A stretch of 64,000 nucleotides of DNA, from positions 1 to 64,000 of the IMG/VR virus record IMGVR_UViG_3300035698_005189. One strand, written 5' to 3'. The notes beneath the pieces were generated by a model, which had not been told where the DNA came from, made no database searches, and worked only from the letters and a program-made list of their open reading frames with translations. The position numbers and the translations under genes were made by a program. Positions 42,082 through 50,057 of the stretch are shown piece by piece. Each line of letters starts with the position of its first letter. Position 1 is the first letter of the stretch. Source of the DNA: a virus.

Positions 42082-43068
42082 TCAGTCCTCCTCGCCGATT
42101 GCTGTGGCGGCGTCGAACCAGTCGCGCGTCCGCATGAGCTGCCTCATCGTCGCACGCCTCTTGTTGATCTGTTTATGGAGCCTCGCGTACAGTGTCGCGT
42201 CGAAGTATTCGCCGACGCTGCTCCGTACCATGTCAACGGTGTCGTCTGGTGAGAGGGCGTCAAGCTCCCACGCGTCCTCGACGCCGAACCGCTCGCAGTA
42301 CTTGTCGAAGTCGGCCGACGTCTGCTTTGCTGGGAACGGAGGGAGGTCGCGCTCGAGCGCCTGCTCCAGCGTGATGCCGATCCGCCTGAACTCCAGGGGG
42401 AAGGGTCGCTCACTGAGGCCCATGAACGTCCTGACGGTCCGCTCCGCTGTCTCCGGGATTCTGATCCCTGTCGGGTCGTGGTCGCCGAAGTACAAGACGA
42501 CGGAACGCTTCGCCATGCCCCGATGGAAGGCACCGGCTGAGTCCCGCCATCCGGCTTCGTTGTCGATCCCATGTATGCGACCAGCCCCGACGAGCCACTC
42601 GTATAGCGAGGCATGGGACGGGTCCCCTCGGCACGAGAAGCACGACACACCCAGTTCACGACATACGGGCTCAAAGACCCCGGCCAAAGCGTCTTTCTCG
42701 AACCAGACAGAGACGTGAACCGGCTGACCGAACCACATATCGCGGTGAAGGTACTTATCTGGGAGTCGCTTCACGGCTTCAGCTGCACGGATCAGGGCGT
42801 TGTCTACCTTCGTGTCGCAGCGCGTAGCCACGCCGGGGCGGACGTATCGTGTCCTGTCTACGAGGGCGTTGAGCGGGAACCCGCCACGGAGCCTCTCCCG
42901 GGACAGGACGACCTTGAAGCGTTCGTACACTGCCCCGTCGGAGGGTACGAGCTTCCTGACCACAGCCTGGTAGTATAGGCCTCGAAGGGTGAGACTCCAT
43001 CCGCGTGCCCGGTACTCCGCGCAGACGCGGTGAGCTATCTCAAGGACGCGTTCAGTCGGGATCGTCAT
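42082..43068 (-). CDS. Spo11/TopVI-A-like TOPRIM protein
   Basis: 328 residues. N-terminal TLRGLYYQ (27-34) matches the catalytic-Tyr motif of Spo11/TopVI-A. A TOPRIM domain follows with Glu124 (VWFEKDAL) and the DxD acidic pair in YFGDHDPTGIRIPE (193-206), expected metal ligands. The size is close to that of phage-encoded short TopVI-A homologues (mini-A). If active it would make DNA breaks with covalent attachment to Tyr; it lacks a visible B subunit. Overlaps the nuclease gene by 17 bases. Confidence 0.7.
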   Translation of the reverse strand: MTIPTERVLEIAHRVCAEYRARGWSLTLRGLYYQAVVRKLVPSDGAVYERFKVVLSRERLRGGFPLNALVDRTRYVRPGVATRCDTKVDNALIRAAEAVKRLPDKYLHRDMWFGQPVHVSVWFEKDALAGVFEPVCRELGVSCFSCRGDPSHASLYEWLVGAGRIHGIDNEAGWRDSAGAFHRGMAKRSVVLYFGDHDPTGIRIPETAERTVRTFMGLSERPFPLEFRRIGITLEQALERDLPPFPAKQTSADFDKYCERFGVEDAWELDALSPDDTVDMVRSSVGEYFDATLYARLHKQINKRRATMRQLMRTRDWFDAATAIGEED

Positions 43069-43987
43069 CTTTGGTGACCTCGGCTACGACGCGAGCGGCG
43101 GCCTCATCGGCTGCAGCCTCCAGCATCGCGGAGAGGCGCTTGGCGTCCTCACTCAGTCGCTGAGCCCAGTTCTGGGCTCGTTGTACTACAGGAATAGCTA
43201 CGGCTGAGTCACCAGCGGCTCGTGTTTCGAGCCAGCGACGGAAGGCCCAGGCCTCAGGTTGTGCCTGCCCCATGGCTTCAGCGACGGCTTCAACCAGGAG
43301 GGCGGTGCGCTCGTGTTCCCGGCTGGACCGGTCCCGGCGATTGTCTACCGCATCTTGAACAGCCCGACCCAAGACCTTCTCAGCGAAGGCTACCAGTCCG
43401 TCCTCGTCAATCGCCGCCCCAGCCAGGAGCCAGGAGGCCTTGCGCGGCACTGGCTTCGTCTCGCCGTGCAGGCCTGACCAGCCGGAAGCACGACGGGCCA
43501 CCGCGGCCAGGGTCTCACGGGGGACGGTGGAGCCGACGTCCCGCTGGGTGGCGTGCTTCTTGATGACGAGGCCACCACGGTTGAGCACCAGGAGCCCCCA
43601 GCCCTCTGGGACCTCGGAGATGTCGTTGACGACGCCCGGACCTACGGCGAACCAGCACTCGTCGCACATCTCCCTCATGAGGGCGCGCTTCTCGGGCTGG
43701 CGCAGCTCCCTGGTGAAGTCGCCACGCGATCTCTTGATCTCGTAGCCGATCATGCGGCCTCGGACAGCGCTCCAGCAGTGGATGGCCAGCACATCCCACG
43801 ACCGACTGGTCAGGCGGCCTTGGCCGGTGCCCGGAACGAACTCATCGAAGACGGCCCACTCACCGCGCTCCTGAGGGTGCCTGCCCCGTAGGAGGCCCCG
43901 TATGGCTCCCGTGCAGTCCACGGGCGGCCAGGGGTTTTTTGGGAGGCTCTTGTTTTTGACTGGGGGAGGGGGGACGGCCTTACCCAT
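43052..43987 (-). CDS. PD-(D/E)XK nuclease, MmcB-like
   Basis: 311 residues; ATG at 43987 has GGGGAG upstream and overlaps the methyltransferase stop by 8 bases. Residues 60-135 show the fold pattern SWDVLAIHCWSAVRG, GYEIKRSRGDF (Asp65, Glu83, Lys85) and CDECWFAVGPGVV, then PEGWGLLVLN, all typical of MmcB-like nucleases. The C-terminal half is helical. Probably a DNA nuclease. The adjacency to a cytosine methyltransferase suggests a restriction-modification-like pair, which is inference. Confidence 0.7.
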   Translation of the reverse strand: MGKAVPPPPVKNKSLPKNPWPPVDCTGAIRGLLRGRHPQERGEWAVFDEFVPGTGQGRLTSRSWDVLAIHCWSAVRGRMIGYEIKRSRGDFTRELRQPEKRALMREMCDECWFAVGPGVVNDISEVPEGWGLLVLNRGGLVIKKHATQRDVGSTVPRETLAAVARRASGWSGLHGETKPVPRKASWLLAGAAIDEDGLVAFAEKVLGRAVQDAVDNRRDRSSREHERTALLVEAVAEAMGQAQPEAWAFRRWLETRAAGDSAVAIPVVQRAQNWAQRLSEDAKRLSAMLEAAADEAAARVVAEVTKDDDPD

Positions 43988-45260
43988 GGAGATCTCCCCA
44001 CCAGCTGACCACGTCGCCTGCGATAGCCTCGCCGACCTGGACACAGACAGCGTTGCCGGTCCCAGCGAGTCGGTCCTGGCGGTCGAGGGTGTCCTCGGGT
44101 CCGCCCCAGGTGGACAGGCTGGGAATGTCAGCCCAGGCCCGGGAGGGCGCATCGGCCATCGACTCGCCCTCGGCGGCGGTCCAGCCTTGCGGGAACCCCA
44201 TGAGCCACTCGTTGTAGGAGGGCTGCATGATCCCGCCGTCGTCTGGGAGCTTCGAGGGCTTGCGCTGGGCCTCCAGAAGCTGAGGGCCGGCTCCGCCGAG
44301 TCGTGGGTCCAGGTAGACGCCCCGCTCAGCGATCTTGCGGGCCGTCCGGTGACAGGTCTCGGTCATCACGAATGACCACAGACGACGGGCCTCAGCGAGC
44401 ATGGCCGGGTAGTCCGGGAGCTTGGCCTTGCGGACGGCCTCAGCGATCTTCTGGACGTGGTAGGCATGGCCTGCCGTCGTCAGGCTCAGGTAGTTGTAGG
44501 CCTCGAAGCTGAATCGTCCGAAGGCGGTCGGCGTCGGGATGCCGTTGTGGTACGCGACGACGGAGGCAGCCTCGTGGGCCGGGAGTGAGGTCAGGGCTCC
44601 CTTCTCCCGGATCAGCCACCACGGATCGCACGCGTGCTTCGGGGTCGGGTGGAGTACTCGGCAGGTCGTCAGGACCCCCGACTCCCAGCGACCAGCCAGG
44701 GGCCAGTTGCCGTGGCGGCCCGGGATGGCTGATGTCTGGTGAGACACCTCCCAGACGGGAGGGAGGCCACGCTGGCGACCGATGAGGAAGATCCTGACCC
44801 GCTGGTGGGGTCCGCCCACAGCCGACACGGACAGGGGCTGCCATTCTACATCGTAGCCGTTGTCGTCGAAGGTGGTGAGGACGGCCTCGAGGGTCCGGCC
44901 CGAGTCATGCGCCACGATGGCGAACGGGTTCTCAGCCACAATAGCTGTCGCGCCCAGGGACCGGCCCAGTCGGATGTAGTCCCCCCAGAGCCAGCGCTCG
45001 TCATCCTGGCCCTTGCGGGGCCCGGCGTTGCTGACGGGCTGACACGGTGGGCCGCCTGAGAGGATGTCGCACTCCCCAAGGTCGGCTGCCGTGACCTTGG
45101 TCACGTCGGGGAAGCGGACCACATCGGGCCAGTGCCGTCCGAGCACACGACGAGGGTAGTCGCCCAGCTCGATAAAGGCCGTATGCGACCCGCCTGCGCG
45201 ATGCCAGCCCAGGGCGAGGCCACCGACGCCAGCGAACGACTCTACTACGCGGGGCTTCAT
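43980..45260 (-). CDS. DNA cytosine-C5 methyltransferase
   Basis: 426 residues from ATG at 45260 (the frame opens earlier without support). Motif I FAGVGGL (9-15), motif IV GGPPCQP with Cys73, motif VI AEN (109-111), motif VIII QRVRIFLIG (153-161) and C-terminal GTGNAV are all present. A long region between VIII and IX is the probable target-recognition domain. Transfers methyl to C5 of cytosine, probably protecting phage DNA from host restriction. Overlaps neighbours at both ends. Confidence 0.9.
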   Translation of the reverse strand: MKPRVVESFAGVGGLALGWHRAGGSHTAFIELGDYPRRVLGRHWPDVVRFPDVTKVTAADLGECDILSGGPPCQPVSNAGPRKGQDDERWLWGDYIRLGRSLGATAIVAENPFAIVAHDSGRTLEAVLTTFDDNGYDVEWQPLSVSAVGGPHQRVRIFLIGRQRGLPPVWEVSHQTSAIPGRHGNWPLAGRWESGVLTTCRVLHPTPKHACDPWWLIREKGALTSLPAHEAASVVAYHNGIPTPTAFGRFSFEAYNYLSLTTAGHAYHVQKIAEAVRKAKLPDYPAMLAEARRLWSFVMTETCHRTARKIAERGVYLDPRLGGAGPQLLEAQRKPSKLPDDGGIMQPSYNEWLMGFPQGWTAAEGESMADAPSRAWADIPSLSTWGGPEDTLDRQDRLAGTGNAVCVQVGEAIAGDVVSWWGDLHG

Positions 45261-45538
45261 GCGACAGCGTGCATGTCGAAGTCGAGAAGGGCCTCTCCCG
45301 GGACATCCTCTGCCATGCGGTCGGGCCCGATCCAGGCCTCCACAGCGACGAGGGTCTCTTCGCTGCCGCCAGTAGCTCCGGAGGTGGGGAGGGCGCCGTC
45401 GCCCGACTCCCCACCACGCAGCCACCAGCGGGAGTCGCCCTTGGCCTGCGCGTGACCGAGCATGAGCCGCTGTGGGCCTGGCTCCACGCCGAGGGAGCGT
45501 GCGATACGTCGGAGGCGGAGTTGATAGTCGTTGAGCAT
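45257..45538 (-). CDS. Small protein upstream of the methyltransferase, unknown
   Basis: 93 residues, ATGA overlap with the methyltransferase start, so translationally coupled. A basic helix (DYQLRLRRIARSLG) is followed by a Gly/Trp-rich part (DSRWWLRGGESGDG) and an acidic end. Possibly a partner of the methyltransferase; no motif supports this beyond position. Confidence 0.5.
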   Translation of the reverse strand: MLNDYQLRLRRIARSLGVEPGPQRLMLGHAQAKGDSRWWLRGGESGDGALPTSGATGGSEETLVAVEAWIGPDRMAEDVPGEALLDFDMHAVA

Positions 45539-45546
45539 GGAGTCTC

Positions 45547-46158
45547 CTACCAGAATACGAGGCGGCCGGGCGGGCTGATCCAGGAGGCGCTGACCTCACC
45601 CGGGTACGGGAGCAGCAGTCGCGCTGCGTGAACAAGGTCCAGTCGGTGGCGGTGCCTGAGTTCCTCTGGGTGGTAGCAGAGCACGGGGCTCTCGCCTACA
45701 ACCGCAGACCGGCTTTCGCTCACGTAGAGGTGCTGGACCTGTGCGGGGTCCTGGCCAATATCGCGCTGGGTGGTCCGGGCGGTGGAGTGAGCGATCAGGG
45801 TAGTGTCGGCGTCAATTCGGGCGGCGGCGAAGTTGGCAGCGCACGTCAACGGAGCGAAGGTCTCACATACGAGCACCGTGAGGCCACGGCGAAGGCACCG
45901 GACCCCCATCTCCCAGGCCGTCCGACCGGCCATACAGGCAGCGAAGGGTAGCTTGCCAAGGTCGCCTTCCTGCGGGGAGGCACCAATCGGCCAGTCTGTG
46001 CGAATACCGATAGGCCCAGGGCAGCGATACCGGTTGGCCTCACGCCAAATCTCCTGCACAAGGTCGCCCTCGTCGGTCACCTCGTGCTGGCGGGCGCACA
46101 GGCGCGGGCCCATGGCAGCGACGTTGGCCCGGTGGCGGTCGATCTTGCGCCAGATCAT
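45547..46158 (-). CDS. Alpha/beta protein, unknown
   Basis: 203 residues from ATG at 46158 (ATGA overlap). Contains GRTAWEMGVRCLRRGLTVLVCETFAPLTCAANFAAARID and TLIAHSTARTTQRDI, giving a Rossmann-like impression with several cysteines. No catalytic signature recognised. Confidence 0.5.
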   Translation of the reverse strand: MIWRKIDRHRANVAAMGPRLCARQHEVTDEGDLVQEIWREANRYRCPGPIGIRTDWPIGASPQEGDLGKLPFAACMAGRTAWEMGVRCLRRGLTVLVCETFAPLTCAANFAAARIDADTTLIAHSTARTTQRDIGQDPAQVQHLYVSESRSAVVGESPVLCYHPEELRHRHRLDLVHAARLLLPYPGEVSASWISPPGRLVFW

Positions 46159-46862
46159 GGCTTCTTCGGGTTGACGTACTCGTCTACCTGGAGCCACATT
46201 CCCTCCTGGGCCGTGTCGACAGGCGGAGAATCGACAGGCTTTGTATCGTCGTAGAGCTTGTCCGTGAGGTCCTTAGCAAAGGCCGCCGATGGCTCTTCGT
46301 GCTTGCAGCCCGGGTACAGGCACTCATCCCCATACGGGTAGGCGGAGCACATCGATGGGCGGTCATCGTAGATGGTGCAGAGGCTACCGTCGTGGTGGCG
46401 ACAGGTGTACCAGTGCCGATGGGGGGCCGCAGCCTTCCCGTCGGACTGGACGTCCGACCACTCGAGGTAGATGACCATCTCAGCGATCTGGTGGATGTCC
46501 CGCCGTGGCCGGAAGGGGTGGTCGATGCCGGCTACACTCGTCCAGGTGTCGGGGTAGTCCGTGCCATCGCCATGGGCTGCAGCGAAGGCAGCCAGGTCGT
46601 CGGGGCTGAGTTCGAGGTTGAACCGCTTGCAGCAGGCACCGTTGCAGCCACCCGTAGGCGACGGCGCGGGTGTGGCCTCCGGGACCAGCTGGATGAGGCC
46701 AAGGGGGTCGTCTGGGTCGAGCTTGGCCAGCCCGGCTGTCGTGTCCGGGTCGGTGCAGACGACCATGGCTTCGCCGGCCATCACAGCTCGGCTGTCCTCG
46801 TCGTTCAGAACCACCGTGTCGCCCTCAACACCTTCAAACGATACTTCGATGGTGCGGGTCAT
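46155..46862 (-). CDS. YkgJ-type cysteine-cluster protein
   Basis: 235 residues. Cysteines are arranged as GGCNGACCKRF (about 72-82), then YTCRHHDGSLCTIYDDRPSMCSAYPYG (about 152-178) and a CLYPGC tail, matching the YkgJ-like Fe/Zn-chelating cysteine-cluster family (CxxxCC...C...C..RP..C..FP). Likely binds a metal or Fe-S centre. Target unknown. Overlaps both neighbours. Confidence 0.8.
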   Translation of the reverse strand: MTRTIEVSFEGVEGDTVVLNDEDSRAVMAGEAMVVCTDPDTTAGLAKLDPDDPLGLIQLVPEATPAPSPTGGCNGACCKRFNLELSPDDLAAFAAAHGDGTDYPDTWTSVAGIDHPFRPRRDIHQIAEMVIYLEWSDVQSDGKAAAPHRHWYTCRHHDGSLCTIYDDRPSMCSAYPYGDECLYPGCKHEEPSAAFAKDLTDKLYDDTKPVDSPPVDTAQEGMWLQVDEYVNPKKP

Positions 46863-47206
46863 TCGCCGACCCTCTGGGCGGAGTACTCGGGGACAGACCG
46901 GCCTGCTACGGCGTACTCGATCCAGGGACCTTCCTCGTCGTCTTCGGACAGCTTCCGGAGTCGGATGTGGGCGTCGCTGCCGCCTACGATGTCGTAGTCC
47001 CCTTGGGCGTCCTCTTCCTCAGCCCACCGTTCGGCGACTGCAGACGGGTCGCTCCCGTGGACCGTAGTACAGTCCTCCCACTCGGGATCGGGGGTGGGCT
47101 TACGATCTGGGTCGTAGTTCCAGTCGCGCTGGATCTCCCAGACGATACAGGGGCAGGCAGTGAGGCCCTTGTACTGGCCACAGCGACCGCAGAAATTGTC
47201 ACTCAT
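46859..47206 (-). CDS. Small acidic protein with an N-terminal zinc knuckle
   Basis: 115 residues. The N-terminus CGRC-(9)-CPC makes a probable zinc knuckle; the rest is Asp/Glu-rich with SVPEYSAQRVGE at the end. Role unknown. ATGA overlap with the YkgJ-like gene. Confidence 0.5.
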   Translation of the reverse strand: MSDNFCGRCGQYKGLTACPCIVWEIQRDWNYDPDRKPTPDPEWEDCTTVHGSDPSAVAERWAEEEDAQGDYDIVGGSDAHIRLRKLSEDDEEGPWIEYAVAGRSVPEYSAQRVGE

Positions 47207-47418
47207 GGAGCACTCCTAATAGCGAGTGGTGCGTGTCTTACTGCGTGGACGTAGATGGCAGCCACCCAGACGACCCCGGACTTATTGGGGATGGCCGGGG
47301 CGTTGAGGTCAGGCACGACCACGAACGAGCAACCAAAGGCGAACCCACCGCCACCCAGCCAGCCGTACCAGGCCTCTTGGTCCGATACGCCGCGCGAGAT
47401 CTTGACCCGGATTCGCAT
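47203..47418 (-). CDS. Small Gly/Val-rich protein, unknown
   Basis: 71 residues, start overlapping the upstream stop (TAATG). Beta-like, Gly-rich (WYGWLGGGGFAFGCSFVVV, KSGVVWVAAIYVHAV). Could insert in a membrane but the hydrophobic runs are short. Not recognised. Confidence 0.5.
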   Translation of the reverse strand: MRIRVKISRGVSDQEAWYGWLGGGGFAFGCSFVVVPDLNAPAIPNKSGVVWVAAIYVHAVRHAPLAIRSAP

Positions 47419-47987
47419 TAGATGCGGGCCTGGCGGCGGACGCAAGGGACACCAGCCTTCTTGACGAGGTCGAGGACTTCGTCGGGTGTTTCGTGGACCC
47501 GCCAGACGTGGTCGTCAACGGGGTACGCCTCTCGGAACAAGTCGTTGTCTCCGGGTTCGGCTACCTGTAGCCAGCGCGGTCCCTGCCAGACGAAGGTGGA
47601 GCCGTGGTGGAGGTCGTCGTGCTCAGCCTTGGCGGAGGCGATGACGTCCTCCATGAGGGCATCCCACGCAGTCTGCTCGGACTCGAGGCAGTCGTGGGCG
47701 TAGGCCCGGACGGCAGCCTCGTGCGCCCTATGGGAGTTGGCTATGGCGTCGTATTCGTCCCGCGTGACCGTCTGCTCAGGGGAGCGGCTCAGACGGTCGT
47801 CTGGGACTTCGGTATTAGCCCGATCAAAGTGCTTCGCGCTGGGGTGAGTCGGTCGTACCCCGTGCTTCGGGTGCTTGATCGGCACCACGAACCGGACTGG
47901 GTCGGCCGGCTCGAAGGAGATCGTGCCCGCCTGGACATGGAAGGCGACAGGACCTGTGCGCGGGCCTCGGTGGAGTTCGATCAGCAT
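47418..47987 (-). CDS. 189-residue protein, unknown
   Basis: Mixed composition with His-rich parts (HDDLHHGSTFVWQGPRWLQV) and a helical middle (YDAIANSHRAHEAAVRAYAHDCLESEQTAWDALMEDV). Its first codons overlap an inverted-repeat arm shared with the terminator region of the endolysin. No family recognised. Confidence 0.5.
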   Translation of the reverse strand: MLIELHRGPRTGPVAFHVQAGTISFEPADPVRFVVPIKHPKHGVRPTHPSAKHFDRANTEVPDDRLSRSPEQTVTRDEYDAIANSHRAHEAAVRAYAHDCLESEQTAWDALMEDVIASAKAEHDDLHHGSTFVWQGPRWLQVAEPGDNDLFREAYPVDDHVWRVHETPDEVLDLVKKAGVPCVRRQARI

Positions 47988-48001
47988 GACAGCCTTGGGG
48001 T

Positions 48002-48040
48002 CGGGGTCGGGCCCCCTGATCGTCGCCCCTCCCGACCCCG
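48002..48040 (-). terminator. Hairpin downstream of the endolysin
   Basis: 10-bp stem CGGGGTCGGG / CCCGACCCCG with a 19-base loop, 11 bases beyond the endolysin stop at 48051. No clear T-run. Flanked by a longer inverted repeat, AGGCGACAGGACC at 47942-47954 and GGTCCTGTCGCCT at 48040-48052. Confidence 0.5.
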
Positions 48041-48050
48041 GTCCTGTCGC

Positions 48051-48791
48051 CTACAGTGCGTTGGCTCGCGCCTCGAGACGTTCCCTCGTGATGGGCCCGA
48101 CGATACCGTCTACCTGCAGTCCCTCGTGTCTCTGGAAGGCTTGGACGTTCGCATAGCCGAGGGCGGTGAGGGCAGCCGTCACCTGGGCCTGGGTGACCAG
48201 GGCGACGCCGATCTCACGGTGAGAGTCGGCTGCCTCGACCATGGCGCGGAGGGTGTCGCCTGGGCAGGCGGGCTTGCCGAGGGCGTAGTGGCCGGTGTAC
48301 TCGAACTCCGGGCCCCACAGCTCTCGCACAGCCAGGAACACAGAGGCGACGGCGCGCATCTGGGCTGCGGTGGGCTCCGAGGCGGGGTGGTTGTCGCTCG
48401 TGAAGTCACCGACGACGAGCACAGCCAGGAAGTCTGCGTTCTCATCCCCGGCCCGGGTGCGAGTGCCCTGGCTCCAGGTGGCTACGTCCAGGTCGTGGCA
48501 GAGGACGACCTGACCTTCGTCGGTGACAGCCAGGGTGTAGAGGATGCCGGGGGCTCCACCCCCGCTCGTGGGGACGTGGCACTCGTCGCTGACGTGGTAG
48601 TCAGCGATGGCCTGGACCCGACTGACTCCGCCGGACCGCCCTGCGCTGTGGTGCAGGCACAGGCCTGCGATGGCGTCGGGGGCGCGCTCTGCGAAGCGCC
48701 TGGTGGGATGAGTCGGGAAGCTGCCCCGACGATCGAGGACAGCGAGACCCTGACGGACCAGAGCCTCAGCGAGCTGGATGGTGGTGGGCAT
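48051..48791 (-). CDS. Endolysin: N-acetylmuramoyl-L-alanine amidase with peptidoglycan-binding domain
   Basis: 246 residues from ATG at 48791 with AGGAGG nine bases upstream. Amidase_2 motifs: LCLHHSAG (about 45-51), YTLAVTDEGQVVLCHD, and the C-terminal zinc ligands in TGHYALGKPACPGDTL. Residues about 195-246 (QVTAALTALGYANVQAFQRHEGLQVDGIVGP) are a PG_binding_1 module. Cleaves the amide between MurNAc and L-Ala. A structured leader and two tiny genes precede it. Confidence 0.85.
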   Translation of the reverse strand: MPTTIQLAEALVRQGLAVLDRRGSFPTHPTRRFAERAPDAIAGLCLHHSAGRSGGVSRVQAIADYHVSDECHVPTSGGGAPGILYTLAVTDEGQVVLCHDLDVATWSQGTRTRAGDENADFLAVLVVGDFTSDNHPASEPTAAQMRAVASVFLAVRELWGPEFEYTGHYALGKPACPGDTLRAMVEAADSHREIGVALVTQAQVTAALTALGYANVQAFQRHEGLQVDGIVGPITRERLEARANAL

Positions 48792-48863
48792 GGGGAGCCT
48801 CCTGTCTGGGGTTCGGTCGTAGGTTACCACGGCAGCCACCGATCGTGCCAGTGGCCTGACGTA

Positions 48864-48902
48864 CGAACGCCCCCTTCGAGGCAGGGGGCTAACGGCGTTC
48901 GT
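48864..48902 (-). promoter_or_regulatory. Structured leader hairpin before the endolysin gene
   Basis: On the minus strand ACGAACG / CGTTCGT (7 bp) encloses an inner stem CCCCCT / AGGGGG with loop GCCTCGA and an asymmetric bulge. It lies within the 225-base leader (48792-49016), which contains no gene. May be a terminator/antiterminator or a translation-control structure timing lysis. Confidence 0.4.
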
Positions 48903-49016
48903 CGCCGACGCGATGCTGTGCGGTCTGTACATGCGGGAGCGTCTGCCCCCGGAGGGCCGACCAACCGGCTCCCAGGATTACTGGTCAGGGGTCGCGTGCC
49001 CCGTCAAGGATGGCCC

Positions 49017-49172
49017 TCAGTCGTAAAATGGGTCGTAGCTGCCGCCGACAAGGGCCTCTCGCTTGGCGGTGGCCTCGTGCTTCTGGGCGATCCGGGCCAG
49101 GGTCTCGGCGACTGCCTCGACACGATCGAGTTTCTCTTGTACTTCGCGGAGGCGATCGTGGTGGTCACTCAT
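49017..49172 (-). CDS. 51-residue helical protein
   Basis: Starts inside the end of the 26-codon membrane peptide gene (ATGAGTGA overlap). Sequence is a single amphipathic helix (HHDRLREVQEKLDRVEAVAE, then LARIAQKHEATAKREAL) ending GGSYDPFYD. Together with the membrane peptide it precedes the endolysin, so a lysis accessory role is possible. Confidence 0.55.
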   Translation of the reverse strand: MSDHHDRLREVQEKLDRVEAVAETLARIAQKHEATAKREALVGGSYDPFYD

Positions 49173-49245
49173 CGGGGTTGTCCTTGGACTCGAATAGGCT
49201 GAAGAGGTTGAGGGCGATGATCAGGATGACGAGGACAGTCTTCAT
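49165..49245 (-). CDS. 26-residue single-span membrane peptide
   Basis: ATG at 49245. MKTVLVILIIALNLFSLFES is a compact hydrophobic helix with a polar tail (KDNPDE). Overlaps the next gene by 8 bases. Such short transmembrane peptides next to an endolysin are candidates for a pinholin or lysis regulator, but evidence is only hydrophobicity and position. Confidence 0.5.
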   Translation of the reverse strand: MKTVLVILIIALNLFSLFESKDNPDE

Positions 49246-49256
49246 CGCTCGGTCCC

Positions 49257-49613
49257 TCACAGGGCCCACGCGGTAAACATGCGTCGCTCGCGTGGAGTCA
49301 GGGTGAGGGCCTTGCGCTCCGCGTGGGAGGGGTGGTAGGCGTCGAAGTCGGTCACCGACCTGTCGAGGGCCTCCCGGCAGGCGCGGGCTGCGTGGGCCGC
49401 CGCGATACGGACCTCCGCCTCACGGAGGGCGCGGTTGGTGGCTTCGTCGGCGAACACGGCCTCATCGACATGCTCAGCCAGCACCTTGTCGGGGTCGGCC
49501 TTGGGCTTGGGCCGGCGGATGCCACAGCGCTGCGCGTAGGCCTGTCGCTTGCGAATGGGTGCCAGGGCTGCCTCACGGCGGGCCTTGGAGCGACGTCGGC
49601 TGGTCTTACCCAC
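49257..49613 (-). CDS. Basic Arg/Ala-rich protein, unknown
   Basis: 118 residues, GTG start overlapping the upstream gene by 8 bases. N-terminus very basic (KTSRRRSKARREAALAPIRKRQ), then helices (AEHVDEAVFADEATNRALREA). Could bind nucleic acid. No known domain. Confidence 0.45.
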   Translation of the reverse strand: MGKTSRRRSKARREAALAPIRKRQAYAQRCGIRRPKPKADPDKVLAEHVDEAVFADEATNRALREAEVRIAAAHAARACREALDRSVTDFDAYHPSHAERKALTLTPRERRMFTAWAL

Positions 49614-50049
49614 GAGGCACCGCCGGGGCGGGGTACTCGCCCAGCTTCAGCGACACAGCCCAGAGGATGTACTCCCCGCGCAGTGGGATGCCCTTCGCCG
49701 ACTTCTCCCCGGTGAGGGCGCGGCGGTTGCCGACCAGCCAGTACTCGAAGCGATCACGGTAGACAGCGACGTCTACCGACCCCATCTCGCTTTCGAGTTG
49801 GGCCGGACCCACGAGCGTCCCCAGTGGGAGGCTGTTCATGTCGGCTACGGTCTTACGAGTGTTTACGGCGCGGCGCTCGTCGACTCCACGCCTGAAGGGA
49901 CCCATCCGCATTTCTACGACGCGGCCATCGTGGCGACCCCAGACTTCCTTCGTGGGGCTGGAGAGCTGGGTGTCCATGGTGGGGCGTCGCACTGGTGCAG
50001 GGGGAGGTGCGGAACGGGCGGGCGGGGGCGGGGGAGGTGGATGGTTCAC
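49606..50049 (-). CDS. 147-residue protein with Pro-rich start, unknown
   Basis: GTG at 50049 with AGGA seven bases upstream. A Pro run (NHPPPPPPPARSAPPPAP) precedes a beta-rich domain (GSVDVAVYRDRFEYWLVGNRRAL, GEYILWAVSLKLGEYP). Unknown; the Pro run resembles other genes in this block. Confidence 0.5.
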   Translation of the reverse strand: MNHPPPPPPPARSAPPPAPVRRPTMDTQLSSPTKEVWGRHDGRVVEMRMGPFRRGVDERRAVNTRKTVADMNSLPLGTLVGPAQLESEMGSVDVAVYRDRFEYWLVGNRRALTGEKSAKGIPLRGEYILWAVSLKLGEYPAPAVPRG

Positions 50050-50057
50050 GATTCGTC

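Noticed and set aside
48792-48932. 47-codon upstream extension of the endolysin frame
   Set aside because: No ribosome site, no signal peptide pattern, and it crosses the leader hairpin; the ATG at 48791 has AGGAGG.
48860-48990. Possible tRNA in the endolysin leader
   Set aside because: The paired segments do not fold as a cloverleaf, and there is no T-loop GTTCGA sequence in the right place.
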